47,565 nucleotides of DNA, from positions 1 to 47,565 of the forward strand of contig NW_001914964.1 in assembly GCF_000208925.1 (NCBI RefSeq), given 5' to 3'. This DNA is from Entamoeba histolytica HM-1:IMSS (lineage: Eukaryota > Evosea > Mastigamoebida > Endamoebidae). The position numbers and the translations under genes are program-made. Under the pieces are notes generated by a model. It had not been told where the DNA came from, did not search any database, and saw only the letters and a program-made list of their open reading frames with translations. Positions 31,001-42,303 of this stretch are shown piece by piece (positions within the stretch are counted from its first letter, which is position 1; each line of letters starts with the position of its first letter).

Positions 31001-34000
31001 CAATAGAACTAATTGCATAAACTCTACTTGAAAGAGTATCTCCATTTACTTGATAATTAGTTTTAGCAAATAAATATAAAACACTTGTAGCGGCTTGTCT
31101 AAGTTCATAGTCTTCATTGTCACAAAGAGAAATAGTAGATTTTAAAAGATTAAATCCAAAACTAATATTTTCTTTAAAGATATAATTCCCTCTTGATGTT
31201 AATAATCTTCTAATAAATCTAAGGAATAAATTTGCATAATGACCAGTAAATGTAATTTTAAACATTGTAGTTGAAATAATATTTGTAAGATTTTGCATTA
31301 ACCAATTTTCTCTTCCAAATAATCCATTAAATGCTAATTCAATAACATCTAAAATTACTAATGAAACATCATCTTTAACTAATTCCCAATGAGTATAACT
31401 TTTTTGATTTAGTTTATCTTTTAAACTTTTTTCAATTGAAATAGAAGAAGAGTTATTATGACTATGACTATTTATACTTTTAGATTTCATTGAATTTTGT
31501 GTAGATAATGAAGTATCATCTTTAAATGATTCAATAATTGTATTTCTTTTAAATTTAACATCTTCTTCTATATTTCTAGAAGCAATAGTATCTTTAGTTA
31601 ATATAATAAGACAATGTTTAATAATTTCAAAAAATGATGCAATATGAGCAGATGTTTCAGAAACAATATAATATTGTAACATATTTTTATTAATATTTTT
31701 TAATATCCAAATGAATATAATAAAGAAATCTTCTATTTCAGTATCATTAAATTGAGTATTTTCATTTCCCCAAATTGCTGTTGGCATTTTTTCTTGTTCA
31801 ACAAGATATAAAACAACACAAAAGAACATTTCAGCAATTGATTGTTTAATAATTGGATTTTGATATCTAGAATCAGTGTCTAACATAATAACTTTCTTTA
31901 ATAACACAGATAATGCATATTTTGCTGTTTTTGTTGATCTTGATAGTAATAATAACATATTTCTACAAAAGATATTTGAGAATATATGACGTTGTGAAAT
32001 AATTGAAGTATATTGATTTAAACTACATTGAATTTGATTAATTTTTGTTGGAGTAACTACTGGAACACTAACTTCAACAAAATATGGAAATGATGATAAA
32101 ATAGATAAGAAATCTATTCTTAATAATTCTGCTGCTTGTCTACCATTCATTGATTGTGCAATTTCTTCTTTATTATTACTTTTAGGGAAGAATAAATTAT
32201 TTGGAGCAACATATCTAAAATCATTATCTACAGGTGAAAAATAAGTAGATGAAATTGGGTCATAAACACTAGCAACAATTGAAAGATATCTATCAATTGC
32301 TTCTAATATAACACATCTTCTATAAATTCTTAATAAATCTGTTAAAAATAATGCAAAATGAGAATTAGCAGTAAAGATATAATTAAATAAATCATTATTT
32401 CCTTTTTCTGTTGCAATTCCAATAACTCTTCTCATAACACAACTATGAACATCAACAAATTTAAGAAGAGTTTTAGAAAATGAAGCATACTCATCTGAAC
32501 TTGAAATATGACTTCTAAAAAATTTTAAACTACTAGGATTATTTAATAATCCTGATGAATCCATTTCAAGTGTTAATGATTTAACAATTAATTCATAGAA
32601 AAACCATGAATTTTTTAATATTGAAATTGTATGTAATTTTTGTGATTCTTTAGAACTTTGAAAATCATATTCACTAATTTCAGTAAATAATTTTAATAAT
32701 GATTGCATTAATGCTGAAAAAATAGGTTTACTTCCTTTATTTGGTTTTTCAAAATAATAATCAATATAACTTACTAAAATTTTTGGTCGTTTTTGATTTG
32801 AAGTATCATCTTTCATTACACATTCTACTACACTAAGAACATATTTTAAAATATTTGCTGAATCTTTTACATTTTTAAATATATTAAATAATGATTGCAT
32901 AATAAATGGAAAATGATGTATTAATGTTTTTTTATCTGTTTTAATTCTCATTTCATCAAGTGTTTTTTCAATCATCCTTTCCATATCAATCATTGTTCTT
33001 CCATTATTATTACCTCCATCTCTTTCTTTAAATGATGCTTCATTAACAGCACCAAGGAAATTATGTAATGTCTCATCTTGAACATTAACACTTGTCATAA
33101 ATTTTAATCGAATTTTTAATCCTGGTTTAACTTTATCAGTTGATTCAACTAATGGTTTATATGTTGATGTTAAATATCCTTCAAATGGTTGTCCACTAAA
33201 GATAGGAAGGAAATATTCTTTATCATCAATAAGTTTTCCTTTTTCAAGAAATGGAAGTGAAGCAAAAAATGTCTTTTTTTCTTTTTGTTCATTTTTATCT
33301 GTTTTATCGTCTATTCCATTATTATCCAAAGAAACATCTTGAATAACAAATAATAAATGATGTTGTGATGTTAATTTAGTTGGTAATTTAGCTTTAATTT
33401 CATCCATAAATGTATCATTTTTTCCACCACTTCCAACAGATGTTTTTTGTGATTTTTTAAAAGAATTTTCATTAGAAGTAGTACTATAAAATACTCCCAA
33501 ATGATTATCTCTATGAAATTGATCATCATCTTCTCTAATATAAACTGTAATAACAAAATTACATTTTTTACGTTCTTTTGCAGGAACAACAAATTCTGTT
33601 GGATAAATATAAACATTATTAACATAATCTGTATAAAATCCTTCATCTTGAAGACTAGTAAAGTCTTCAATTTGTCTTAAAATTATTGATTTAGAATTAC
33701 CTATTTTCAAATCAAATCCAGAAGGGTCTAATAATCGATATTTCTTTTTATCATTTTTTTTATCAAATACTTTAATATTTATTGACCATTCAATAATCAT
33801 TTTTTTTAATTTTCCTGTTTTTTCAGTATCAAATAAAGAAATAACATCTTTAGGACAATCAATATCTTCTCTAAATATTGGAAGATTATTTCCTTTTATT
33901 TTTCCATTAACAAGTTCATTAAAATCAACAAATCCAATTCCAAGATATTGTTTATTTAATTGTGTAAATATTTTATTTTGTTGTTTTATTTTTATTTTAG

Positions 34001-35201
34001 AATCTTTACCTCCTGCAACATATAAATCTCTTGCAGTTTGTTGATCACTTTCTGCAATTTTATATACCATTAATACACATTTTAAATGAGATTTTTCTGC
34101 TATATTTTGTTTAAGTCCAATACAAAATTTATTTAAATCATTATTAAGTGCATCATCACATGATAATTCTCTAATAGAAGCTCTTTGTTCATTTGTATTA
34201 ATATCAATATAAAAATTTTCTGTTAATTTTGCTTTATTTGGATCTGTTTCATCAGCGTTATAAATTGAAAATACTCCAAATAATGGTTCTGTTGGTAAAT
34301 TATCATTTGGTTCAATTAATCCTATTTTATTTACTTCTGCAATAAATAATTGAATTTGTTTATCATATGTATTTGTTAATTGAACATCATATCTATCACA
34401 TAATTCATTTGCTTCATCAACAGGTTTAAATGATTCATCTAAATTACCAAAAGTATTTGAATATATTATTCTAGGATCTGGAATTGGACCATCTTCTCTT
34501 AAATAATCTACATTTGGTTCATCTTTTTCTTTTGCTTCAATATGCTTCATTTCTTGAACTTTTGGTTTTGATAATATAAATTCAAACTTCTTTCTTTTAA
34601 CTACTGTTGTTTTTGCAAATATTGTATCAATAGCTGCTCTATCCTCTGCTTTTTGATCAGATCCAGGATAATCCCCTGTTGTAAATGGTTTAATTCTTCT
34701 TGGTTTTTCTTCTTTATCAACTTCAATATCTCCTGCATCAAATACTAATGCACTTTGTGGAATAACTTCTTTTTCTGATAATAACCATAATTCATGTTGT
34801 TGTGTAGGTGTATTATTTTCATTACTTTTATTCATTAATTCATCTCTTTTTTCATTAATATTACTGTCTAATGTACCAAATTCTGTTTTTGGTACTTTAT
34901 CACTATGAAGTACAACTTCGAACATAAGTTCTTTAATCTCATCATCACTAAGAAATAATTTCTTTTCATGTTGTAAATAATTACGTATTTGTTCTGTGTC
35001 AAGTTTATTAAACCCTTCTGTATCATATTGCTATATTTTGTTATTCTTCTCTTTTTTTTTGATGTATATATGAAAAATTAAACAAACAACAAAAACATTC
35101 CCTATAGTTGGTTGTTCTACTTCTCCACTATTCACTAATGATGAATGTTTTTTCATAACTTCAGTTTTTTCAGTCAATGGTTTTTTACCTTTCCCTGACA
35201 T
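28029..35201 (-). CDS. DOCK-family Rho/Rac guanine-nucleotide exchange factor
   Basis: I propose two exons, 35201-35088 and 35030-28029 (2,371 residues). The intron is GTTTGT...TAG, and the first exon adds MSGKGKKPLTEKTEVMKKHS and more to the long downstream frame. A C2-like DHR1 domain lies near residues 520-690 (CNFVITVYIREDDDQ, then HHLLFVIQDVSLD). A long helical armadillo-like middle follows, then a charged coiled coil near 1480-1960. The C-terminal DHR2 (about 1965-2340) contains WYKTLSEKQGERGNYVEA, RELMEHP-type turns and the late signature VNGGPGAICKTFLN. DHR2 exchanges GDP on Rac/Cdc42-type GTPases and DHR1 binds phosphoinositides, so a role in the actin cortex is likely by family. The exact subfamily is not resolved. 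The 3' UTR carries the composite LINE insertion. Confidence 0.88.
35031..35087 (-). other. Proposed intron of the DOCK gene
   Basis: On the minus strand the 57-nt segment starts GTTTGTTTAA and ends AAAATATAG, and it contains in-frame stops. Removing it joins GTT (codon 38) to CAA in phase 0 and gives the long exon an upstream ATG at 35201-35199. Without it the first ATG is at 34925 and 35 open codons would be left unexplained. Confidence 0.8.
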
Positions 35202-35489
35202 AGATTTTCGTTATAATTATTTAGTTTTTTCTATGAAATTTTTCTTTTTTATTTTTAAGTTCTTTAGATTAAATTATAATTGTTATATATATTAAAATAT
35301 TTTTTTTATTTTCGGTTATCTAAAAATAGTGATTATGTATTTGAAATTATTCCTAAAAATAAAACTTAATAAATAATTTAAGATTGAATCATTTTAAATT
35401 CTTATTTTTCCTATCAATTTATTATTTTTAAAATGAAAAGAAATATAATAAAAAGAAACTCTTGAAATAATGAAAGTCATTTAATTCGT

Positions 35490-37274
35490 TTACTCAGCTT
35501 TTGGTGGGATTAAACCATTCTTTTCTGGTTCAAGAGAAGCTTGAAGAAGTTCATGGGAAAGATCCATTAATTCTGCAATAACATCTTCTGCTTTAACACC
35601 TTTCTTACCTGGAAGTTCAATATAATATTTTAATTTTGGTTCAGTTCCTGATCCTCTTAAAGTAGCTTTACAACCATTTTCAAAAGTATAAGTAATCATT
35701 TGAGTAGAAGCACTAACTGGAAGTAATGGCTTTTTATCTGGTTGAGCAGTATCAATTCCAACAGTTAAATCTCTAATACTTTTAACAGCATATTTACCGA
35801 ATTTCCAATAATATTGACCATTATTTCTCATTTTATTAAAGATTTTTTCCATAAGTTTTGGATCATAACAGAAATAGTATTTATTATTACTTGCAAAATA
35901 TCCGTATTTCTCATATAACATATTTAATCTATCTTCTAAATTAAATCCTTGTTCTGCATATTCAAGTGCCATAGCAGCAAAACAAACAGCAGCTCTAACA
36001 CCATCTTTATCATATGACATATTTCCAATAACAAATCCAATAGCTTCTTCATATGCCATAAGTAATTTTTTATGTTGTGTATCAACTATTTCTTTAGCTT
36101 TATTTCCAATCCATTTAAATCCAGTTAATGTTTCATAAGTATCAAATCCTTCAACTTCTCCCATTTTACTAATAAATGATGATGAAACAGTACTTCTAAC
36201 CATAAAAGCAGGTGTTTTATCTCCACTAACAATATACTTATTATAAGTCCAATCTGCAATTAAATTAGCCATTTCATTTCCAGTAAATTGTCTCCATCCA
36301 TTTCCAGATTTAACAGCAACAGAAAGTCTATCTGCATCTGGATCATTAGCAATAATTACTGTAGCTCCATTTGCTTCTGCTACTTCAATAGAACATTTAA
36401 GAGCACCTTTACCTTCTTCTGGATTAGGGAATGGAACAGTTGGGAATTCTGGATCTGGTTCATTTTGGAGTGGAACAAGAATTGGTTGTGGAAGTTTAGC
36501 AGTTTTAAAAGCATCTTGAACATATTTTGATCCAACACCATGCATAGCAGTATAAACATATTTAACTTTTGGTTGTTCTGGACATTCAAAATGTGGAATA
36601 GTTAACATCATTTGTTTATAATATTCAGCAGAAACATCAGCAAGAGGATCAATAACTTTAGAAATATCAACATTACTTAAATCCCATGGTTCAAGATTAG
36701 AATGAATCTTTGATGCAATATTTGCATCAATTGGTTCTATAATTTGACATCCATTTTCCCAATAAACTTTATATCCATTATCAGCTTTTGGATTATGTGA
36801 TGCTGTCACCATAACACCACATGCAGTTTTAAGATATCCAACTGCAAAAGCAGTCCATGGTGTTGGACAAAGGGTTGAAAAAAGATATGTCTTAAATCCT
36901 TTTGAAATAAATACTTTTGCTGTAATAGCAGCAAATTCCTTTGAATGATATCTTCCATCATACCCAATTACAACACCTTTTTCATGTGCGTTTTGAACAA
37001 GTTCTTCTACAGCTAATGCAAGTCCTTGTGATGCTTGTTGTACAATAAGGTTATTCATACAATTAAATCCAGCACACATTTTACCTCTTAAACCTGCTGT
37101 ACCAAATTCAATTCTTTTACAAAATCTTTTCTTTAATTCTTCTTCATTCTTTGAAGCAACAAGATCTTCAATTTCTTTTCTGGTCTCTGGTGTTTTATCC
37201 CATTTTAACCAAAGTGCAGCTTGTTCATATAAATAATCCATTTCTGTTTTCTTAATATAATTATTCAGTGCCAT
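35490..37274 (-). CDS. PGM2-like: Phosphoglucomutase / phosphopentomutase (alpha-D-phosphohexomutase, PGM2 type)
   Basis: The protein has 594 residues, full length for the PGM2 branch. The four signature sites are present and intact: the catalytic phosphoserine loop TASHNPKADNGYKVYW (Ser near residue 155), the metal-binding NDPDADR (near 310), a sugar-binding region with GFKWIGNKAKE and YEEAIGFVIGNMSYDKDG, and the phosphate-binding RGSGTEPKLKYY (near 541). By family it interconverts glucose-1-phosphate and glucose-6-phosphate and/or ribose-1-phosphate and ribose-5-phosphate in the cytosol, linking glycogen and nucleoside breakdown to glycolysis. The N-terminal WLKWDKTPETRKEIEDL is typical of PGM2 rather than PGM1. 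The stop is 288 bp upstream of the DOCK start codon, same strand. Confidence 0.95.
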   Translation of the reverse strand: MALNNYIKKTEMDYLYEQAALWLKWDKTPETRKEIEDLVASKNEEELKKRFCKRIEFGTAGLRGKMCAGFNCMNNLIVQQASQGLALAVEELVQNAHEKGVVIGYDGRYHSKEFAAITAKVFISKGFKTYLFSTLCPTPWTAFAVGYLKTACGVMVTASHNPKADNGYKVYWENGCQIIEPIDANIASKIHSNLEPWDLSNVDISKVIDPLADVSAEYYKQMMLTIPHFECPEQPKVKYVYTAMHGVGSKYVQDAFKTAKLPQPILVPLQNEPDPEFPTVPFPNPEEGKGALKCSIEVAEANGATVIIANDPDADRLSVAVKSGNGWRQFTGNEMANLIADWTYNKYIVSGDKTPAFMVRSTVSSSFISKMGEVEGFDTYETLTGFKWIGNKAKEIVDTQHKKLLMAYEEAIGFVIGNMSYDKDGVRAAVCFAAMALEYAEQGFNLEDRLNMLYEKYGYFASNNKYYFCYDPKLMEKIFNKMRNNGQYYWKFGKYAVKSIRDLTVGIDTAQPDKKPLLPVSASTQMITYTFENGCKATLRGSGTEPKLKYYIELPGKKGVKAEDVIAELMDLSHELLQASLEPEKNGLIPPKAE

Positions 37275-38629
37275 TAGCTTTATATTTCCTTAAGTTATTG
37301 TGGTGGAAGAATGAAGATGTCAATAGATTCTAAAAGAATATTTAGAAGTCAAGTCGAATTAAAGAAGAACCATTCTTTCTTCTATTTCTATTTCTTTATT
37401 TTTATTTAAATAAATTAATATTAATTTTCCAAAACAATTGAACTTCTTTCTTTTTTAATCCTTTTTGTTTCAACTTCTTTTATTATCACTTAATTAATTA
37501 TTATCTGATTTTTCTTTTTTCTAAATAAATCTTAAAATAAATTATTATTAAACTATAATTAAACTATTTTTTATTATTTCTTTATTACGTCACCTTCTCT
37601 CACTCTCAAAATAATAATCACGAAAAATTCATTATCCTGTTCATCTTAATAAAGATTTTAATCAATTTAATTTAATGCATACACTAATACCTTTTATTTA
37701 AATACTTTTCTTTATAAATATTTGAATATAACATTTCTTTTTACTATCAAGAATTATTGTATTTTTGTTGTGATTAATAGTAAAATAATTTCTTCTCTCT
37801 ACCAAAAAGATGAACATTACATATTATTATTTATAAACAATATTTTCTTTATTCATAATAAATCTACTACTTTTAAACTTCTAAGTCATTATGAGGTAAT
37901 ATAAGTATTAATATAAAAACACCTAGACTTAGAATTATTCTGAAATATTATCCAAGAGTGTTTTTATTCACCTTTGTTAAAAATATCATAAAAATCATGA
38001 AAATACAATTGTGTTATGAAAAGGAAAAGAATACCATCTATTTATTTTATAACCAAAGTATTATTATTTAGTCATTCCTTTTTCAAAATTTGTCATTATG
38101 CTTTAATAATTCTTAAGTTGTGTAAGTCATTTAATAACATTCTCTTCAAAAAGTTATTAAACGTATTTTACTTTTTCAATATAATATTTTATCCCTTTTT
38201 CACTTGAAAAAGTTTAAATAACAACAATTGGTTAAAACAAACAAAATATTTTTTAATTAAATAAAAGTGATGTTAAAAATGAAAATTCCTTTATAATACA
38301 ACAATAAAAGTATTAGTTTTATGAAAAGTACTTCATTAATAATAATAGTTATTCTTAATATCATTCTTTTTATTAATACTTTATGATAAAATCAAAGAAT
38401 TGAAATAACTTATTTTACTCTAAAATTCCTTTGTAAATAATAATAATTCAGACACTTCGTTTAATAAATGAATATTTTGACTAGAAATATCATCTTTATC
38501 ATCAATTTTTTTTCATTTGTTATTTCTAAAAATTTTTAAATAACAGAAAATTGGTTTTAAGTTCAATTAGGGCCCTAGAAAGGGTTTTCTATTTAATTTG
38601 AATCAAAAAAATTAAAATACAATCTAAAC
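37275..38629. other. Divergent intergenic region, 1.36 kb
   Basis: This lies between the starts of the phosphoglucomutase (minus) and RanBP1 (plus) and must contain both promoters. ctatttaatt at about 38589 is a weak TATA-like candidate 41 bp before the RanBP1 ATG. The short frames at 37722-37904 and 38016-38207 are F/I/N-rich and unsupported. No similarity to the mobile elements and no RNA gene was recognised. Confidence 0.5.
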
Positions 38630-39139
38630 ATGTCTGCTACTGAAGCTGATAAAAACCCAATCACATTAAATACTACTTCAACTTTAGATGATCCAGAAGC
38701 TGAAGCTGATATTCATTTTGAACCAGTAGTTCAATTAAAGGAAATTTCTCAACCAAAGTCTGAAGAAGAAACAAAATTTGAAGCACGTGCTCTTTGTATG
38801 AGATATGATGCTGATGCAAAAGAATGGAAAGAAAGAGGAAGAGGTGATATTAAAATTCTTCGACATCCAAAAACTAAATACAGTCGTGTTATTCTTATCA
38901 GAGATCAAATCTTTAAACTTGCATGTGACCATTTTTGTCATCCTAAAGTTGTTTTAAAAGATGTTCCAACGAATGACAAATGCATTATGTATGCTGTTGG
39001 AAAGGATTTTGCTCAAGAAACACCTTGCCAAATGCTTTTCACTTTCAGATTTAATACTGCTGAAATTTGTAAACAATTTAAAGAAGCTTTCCAAGCTGCT
39101 CAAAAAGAAATGGAAGAAGTCTTTAACAAAAAGGATTGA
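38630..39139 (+). CDS. RANBP1-like: Ran-binding protein 1 homologue
   Basis: The protein has 169 residues, almost all one Ran-binding domain (about 25-165) after a short acidic leader. Family marks are IHFEPVVQLKE at the start, EEETKFEARALCMRYDADAKEWKERGRGDIKIL, HPKTKYSRVILIRDQIFKLACDH and MLFTFRFNTAEICKQFKEAF. RanBP1 binds Ran-GTP, helps RanGAP, and releases export complexes in the cytoplasm. It lacks the C-terminal nuclear-export tail of the vertebrate protein. It is convergent with the UBX gene, with only 73 bp between stop codons. Confidence 0.93.
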   Translation: MSATEADKNPITLNTTSTLDDPEAEADIHFEPVVQLKEISQPKSEEETKFEARALCMRYDADAKEWKERGRGDIKILRHPKTKYSRVILIRDQIFKLACDHFCHPKVVLKDVPTNDKCIMYAVGKDFAQETPCQMLFTFRFNTAEICKQFKEAFQAAQKEMEEVFNKKD

Positions 39140-39212
39140 ATTTAATTGATTTTTATTTTATTCATTTTAAAACAAATATATTAATAATAAAAGAAGAAAG
39201 AAAAAGAATAAG

Positions 39213-40276
39213 TTATTGATAGTAAGAAGGGTCTGTCTTATTGAATAAGACAGCGTGCAAATAGAAAGAAGGCCAAAAATGAAGTTCATCCAACGTAGCT
39301 TCTAAGTTATTAATTTCATTGTGAGTTCGACCGTCTACAAAAACAAATCCGTCAAATCCAAATCCTTGAACAAAGTTATAAACAGTAAACAATTGGTCTT
39401 CTTTGACAAATACTGCTTTTTTAATTTCACCATTTGGTAGTCGAACACCAATTTGGATTCTTCTTTTCTTTAATACATCATCCTTTAGTTTTAATGAGAG
39501 TTGATGTTCTTCATTTTTATAATGAGCAAAAGCACGAGATTGTTGATTTTCACGTGCTTTTATTTTTTTCAACTCTTCTGTCATTTTGATTGCTATTTCT
39601 CTGTCTCTTGTTTTCTCTATTTTGGTTCGTTTTTCTTCTTCTTTTTCTTTGTTTTGTTCTTTTTCTAATAATTCTTTGCGTTTTTTCTTCTCTTCTTCTT
39701 GTTGTAACTTTCTGATTCGTGTTATTTTCTTTTGTCTTTCTTCTTGTTCATCTTTCTTTTTCTTTTCTTCTTGTTCATCTTTCTTTTTCTTTTCTTCTTC
39801 TCTCTTCTCTTGTCTCATCTCATCAAATTCATGCTCTACCAATTCCCCACATATCATCTTCCTGATTGTTGTTTGAACCTTTTGGTTGTGTTGGAGTATT
39901 TCTGAAATGTACATCTCAATGACTCTCTTGACATTTTCTTTGTAAAGTTCATTCTCTTTCAAAACATGTTGTAATCCTCCTTTGTTCATGACAAACAATG
40001 ATGGTGTTGTGATGGGGTGATTGTCTACTCATCAGTATTTCAATGTGACCAGAACAATAACAAACATAGCAATTTGAAGAGTGCTAACTCCTCCCTACTC
40101 TTGTCCATAACTATTGATACACACGCACTTAGATACTCTCGGAACTGACAGGCAAAGTTGTTGACAAAGTCATCGTCTGTTGGTTTACTGACAATAAGCA
40201 GAAGAAGTAACTTATTGTTGGTTGTTACCATGTGAAGTGCAGTGTTTAAGGAGGCATTAAACCATATGTTATTCAT
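39213..40276 (-). CDS. UBX-domain protein with N-terminal UAS/thioredoxin-like domain (UBXN4-like)
   Basis: I propose two exons, 40276-40066 and 40024-39213 (340 residues). The N-terminal domain opens NNIWFNASLNTALHMV, continues DDDFVNNFACQFREYL and, across the splice junction, reads FKLLYNHPITTPSLFVMNKG. This matches the UBXN4/erasin N-terminal fold, with the cis-proline-like TPS. A highly charged coiled region (about 130-240, repeated KKKDEQEE) follows. The UBX domain (about 259-335) contains IGVRLPNGEIKKAVF and TVYNFVQGFGFDG. UBX domains bind Cdc48/p97, so a role in ubiquitin-dependent protein turnover is likely. The C-terminal membrane hairpin of animal UBXN4 was not seen. The unspliced reading would give two separate truncated frames. 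Confidence 0.85.
40025..40065 (-). other. Proposed intron of the UBX gene
   Basis: On the minus strand this 41-nt segment starts GTTTGTTATT and ends GATGAGTAG. Splicing joins T to AC as a tyrosine codon and restores a continuous UAS-like domain across the junction, which independently supports it. It is the shortest intron proposed in the window. Confidence 0.85.
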
Positions 40277-41276
40277 TAAATGAGAATAATCAGATAAAAG
40301 ATAGAATAAACAAGAAAGAAGAAAAGAAATGTCAGTAAAAATATAACATGAAAAGGCAAAGAAATCCAACGATGAAGTAAAAGAAAAAGAAAAGGAGCAT
40401 ATCAAGAACAAGAAGAAGTAAATAAAAAGAAAATAAGTCAAATAGAAAGAAATAAGAAAAAAAAAGAATAATGAATATAATCAAAGAATTTTCAAATAAA
40501 AGTGAAAAAAGTGAAAATTAAATAAGGGAGAAAAGAATAATGAAATATAATTAACAGAAACAAGATTATACATATTTTTAACTTAAATACAAACACTAAA
40601 TATAAAATGACATAAAATGACTGTTTTATTTTGATTCTATTGTTTATTTATTTATTTTTCAATCATTAAATACCAATAAATAATAATTATTCTATATTTA
40701 TTTCTATTCATTAATTAAATGTAATTTTGATTAACAAGAAACAATGAAGAGATTTATTCAAAGAAAAGGCATTTCATTCTAATTAATAATTATCAATAAT
40801 CCAAACCAATACAACATTTTGATATGAAATATTTGTGACAATTATACTATTTAATAGTAATTATCATTAAAATAATACTAAATAAAATAATACAATTAAT
40901 GTTATTTATTTGAATATTCATGTTTTCGTTTGTTTCATATGATATTTTATTATAACTATTATTACAATCGTCAATAATTGTATTATTAGAGTATTCTATT
41001 GACACATTCTGGTACGAGTTTACATCACCAAACACTCAACCAATATATAATTAATACGGTATCTCTCAATAGTTCTATTATTATTGGTATTAATCCAGAT
41101 AAATTTTAATTATTCATTGATAATTTATGAATAACCAATATTACTTATCACAATTTGTTTGATTTATACTATCTCATCATTAAATTAATTATTCTTCTGG
41201 AATTTTTGTATTTATTTATTCAAATATCTTTTATTATACTTCATTTTGTACATGAATTACAACAATTTATGTTTTC
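40277..41276. other. AT-rich intergenic region, 1 kb
   Basis: This is upstream of the UBX gene (minus) and ends at the SINE copy 2 target duplication. 40.28-40.56 kb is A/G-rich on the plus strand, and the rest is mixed AT. A 62-codon frame on the minus strand (40847-41035) has no recognisable similarity. The UBX promoter must lie at the left end, but I see no clear TATA-like box. Confidence 0.45.
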
Positions 41277-41294
41277 TTTTATTTATTATTTTGC
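41277..41294. repeat. Target-site duplication, left copy, of SINE copy 2
   Basis: ttttatttattattttgc is repeated perfectly at 41821-41838 (18 bp). Confidence 0.85.
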
Positions 41295-41820
41295 CATGGA
41301 GATAGAATATAGCACGTTTGAAATACCACACACACACCCTAGTACAAATTCAAACTTCGACTCTCCCAGTTATTATCTGGTTATGACGGTGTCTTTGAAT
41401 TATAAATGTATTAGGGAATGGTGCAAAGGGTGAAGCAAGAGAATATAGTAGAATATTACATGGATGTAATATAAGAATCTACTGAAGTGTGGGTATGACT
41501 AAAAGAAGATTAGTCAAAGTAATATAGTAGTAATAAAATGATTCCTTCTCCCATTCATAAAATAAGAAAAAAGAAATTCCTTAAAATTAAGGTAGAAAAC
41601 AAACAAAGGCTTAAAAAGAAGAAATAAGCAGAAGAAGTTTGAAAAACCTTAATAAGAAGAAATAAAAGAAAGAAGTGCTTTCCTCATTTTGCAAGATAAA
41701 CCTAAATGATAGGTTAAACAAAGAGATTACTCTTTTTTAATAATAAGCTCAGGGACGGGATTAGTCTCCCCTGAGCTAGGAAGAATAGATGAAAATTCTA
41801 TTAATACTTAATTAATTACT
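41295..41820 (+). mobile_element. EhSINE1-like: SINE1-like non-autonomous retrotransposon, copy 2
   Basis: The 526-bp element lies between perfect 18-bp target duplications and is collinear with copy 1 (2300-2845) at high identity. It has one 27-bp internal unit (41495-41521) instead of two, which explains the 20-bp length difference. The 3' hairpin is intact, with a 9-bp stem (41746-41754 with 41769-41777). It ends ttaattaattact like copy 1. Confidence 0.92.
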
Positions 41821-41838
41821 TTTTATTTATTATTTTGC
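41821..41838. repeat. Target-site duplication, right copy, of SINE copy 2
   Basis: Identical to 41277-41294, directly after the SINE tail. Confidence 0.85.
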
Positions 41839-42303
41839 AATGTTATTATTTCATATTAGTAGTTTCTTGTTATAAGTAAATGTAATTAACACAATGTTGA
41901 TGTTATTGAATGAAGTAGGTATTGTAAAATTATATTTCCATTTCTTTATTCTGTTTTCTGATTATGGAATTATTTATTAATTCACTTCTTTATGTATTTT
42001 GATTATTTTGTCTCTTTTTCATCATTCCACATACGAATAATATAATGTATAGATGTCCTATACATTATTCAATATTTCAATTGTTGTATCTTTTCATTGT
42101 GTGTTAAGTAACTTTTCTAAATTAAGTTATTAAAGATTTTTCATGTATTTGAATGTATGTGCTACATTTGATATTTATTCAATTTAACTAATATAATAAG
42201 GTAACGAAAATAATTAAAGAAATAATAAGTCTAAATAATTTACAAAAAAAAGAAAAAAAGAAGCATAATTTATTGCATCATTAGAATATTCCATTTATTA
42301 TAC
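41839..42303. other. AT-rich spacer between SINE copy 2 and repeat X copy 2
   Basis: About 465 bp with no gene or repeat that I can support. It contains a short palindrome around ctatacattattca, but nothing convincing. The exact left edge of repeat X is uncertain by tens of bases. Confidence 0.4.

Noticed and set aside
37722..38207. Two short frames in the PGM-RanBP1 intergenic region
   Set aside because: They are 60 and 63 codons of F/I/N/S-rich sequence with no start context or homology.
39586..39876. 96-codon S/F-rich frame on the plus strand
   Set aside because: It is the antisense shadow of the lysine/glutamate-rich coiled region of the UBX gene.
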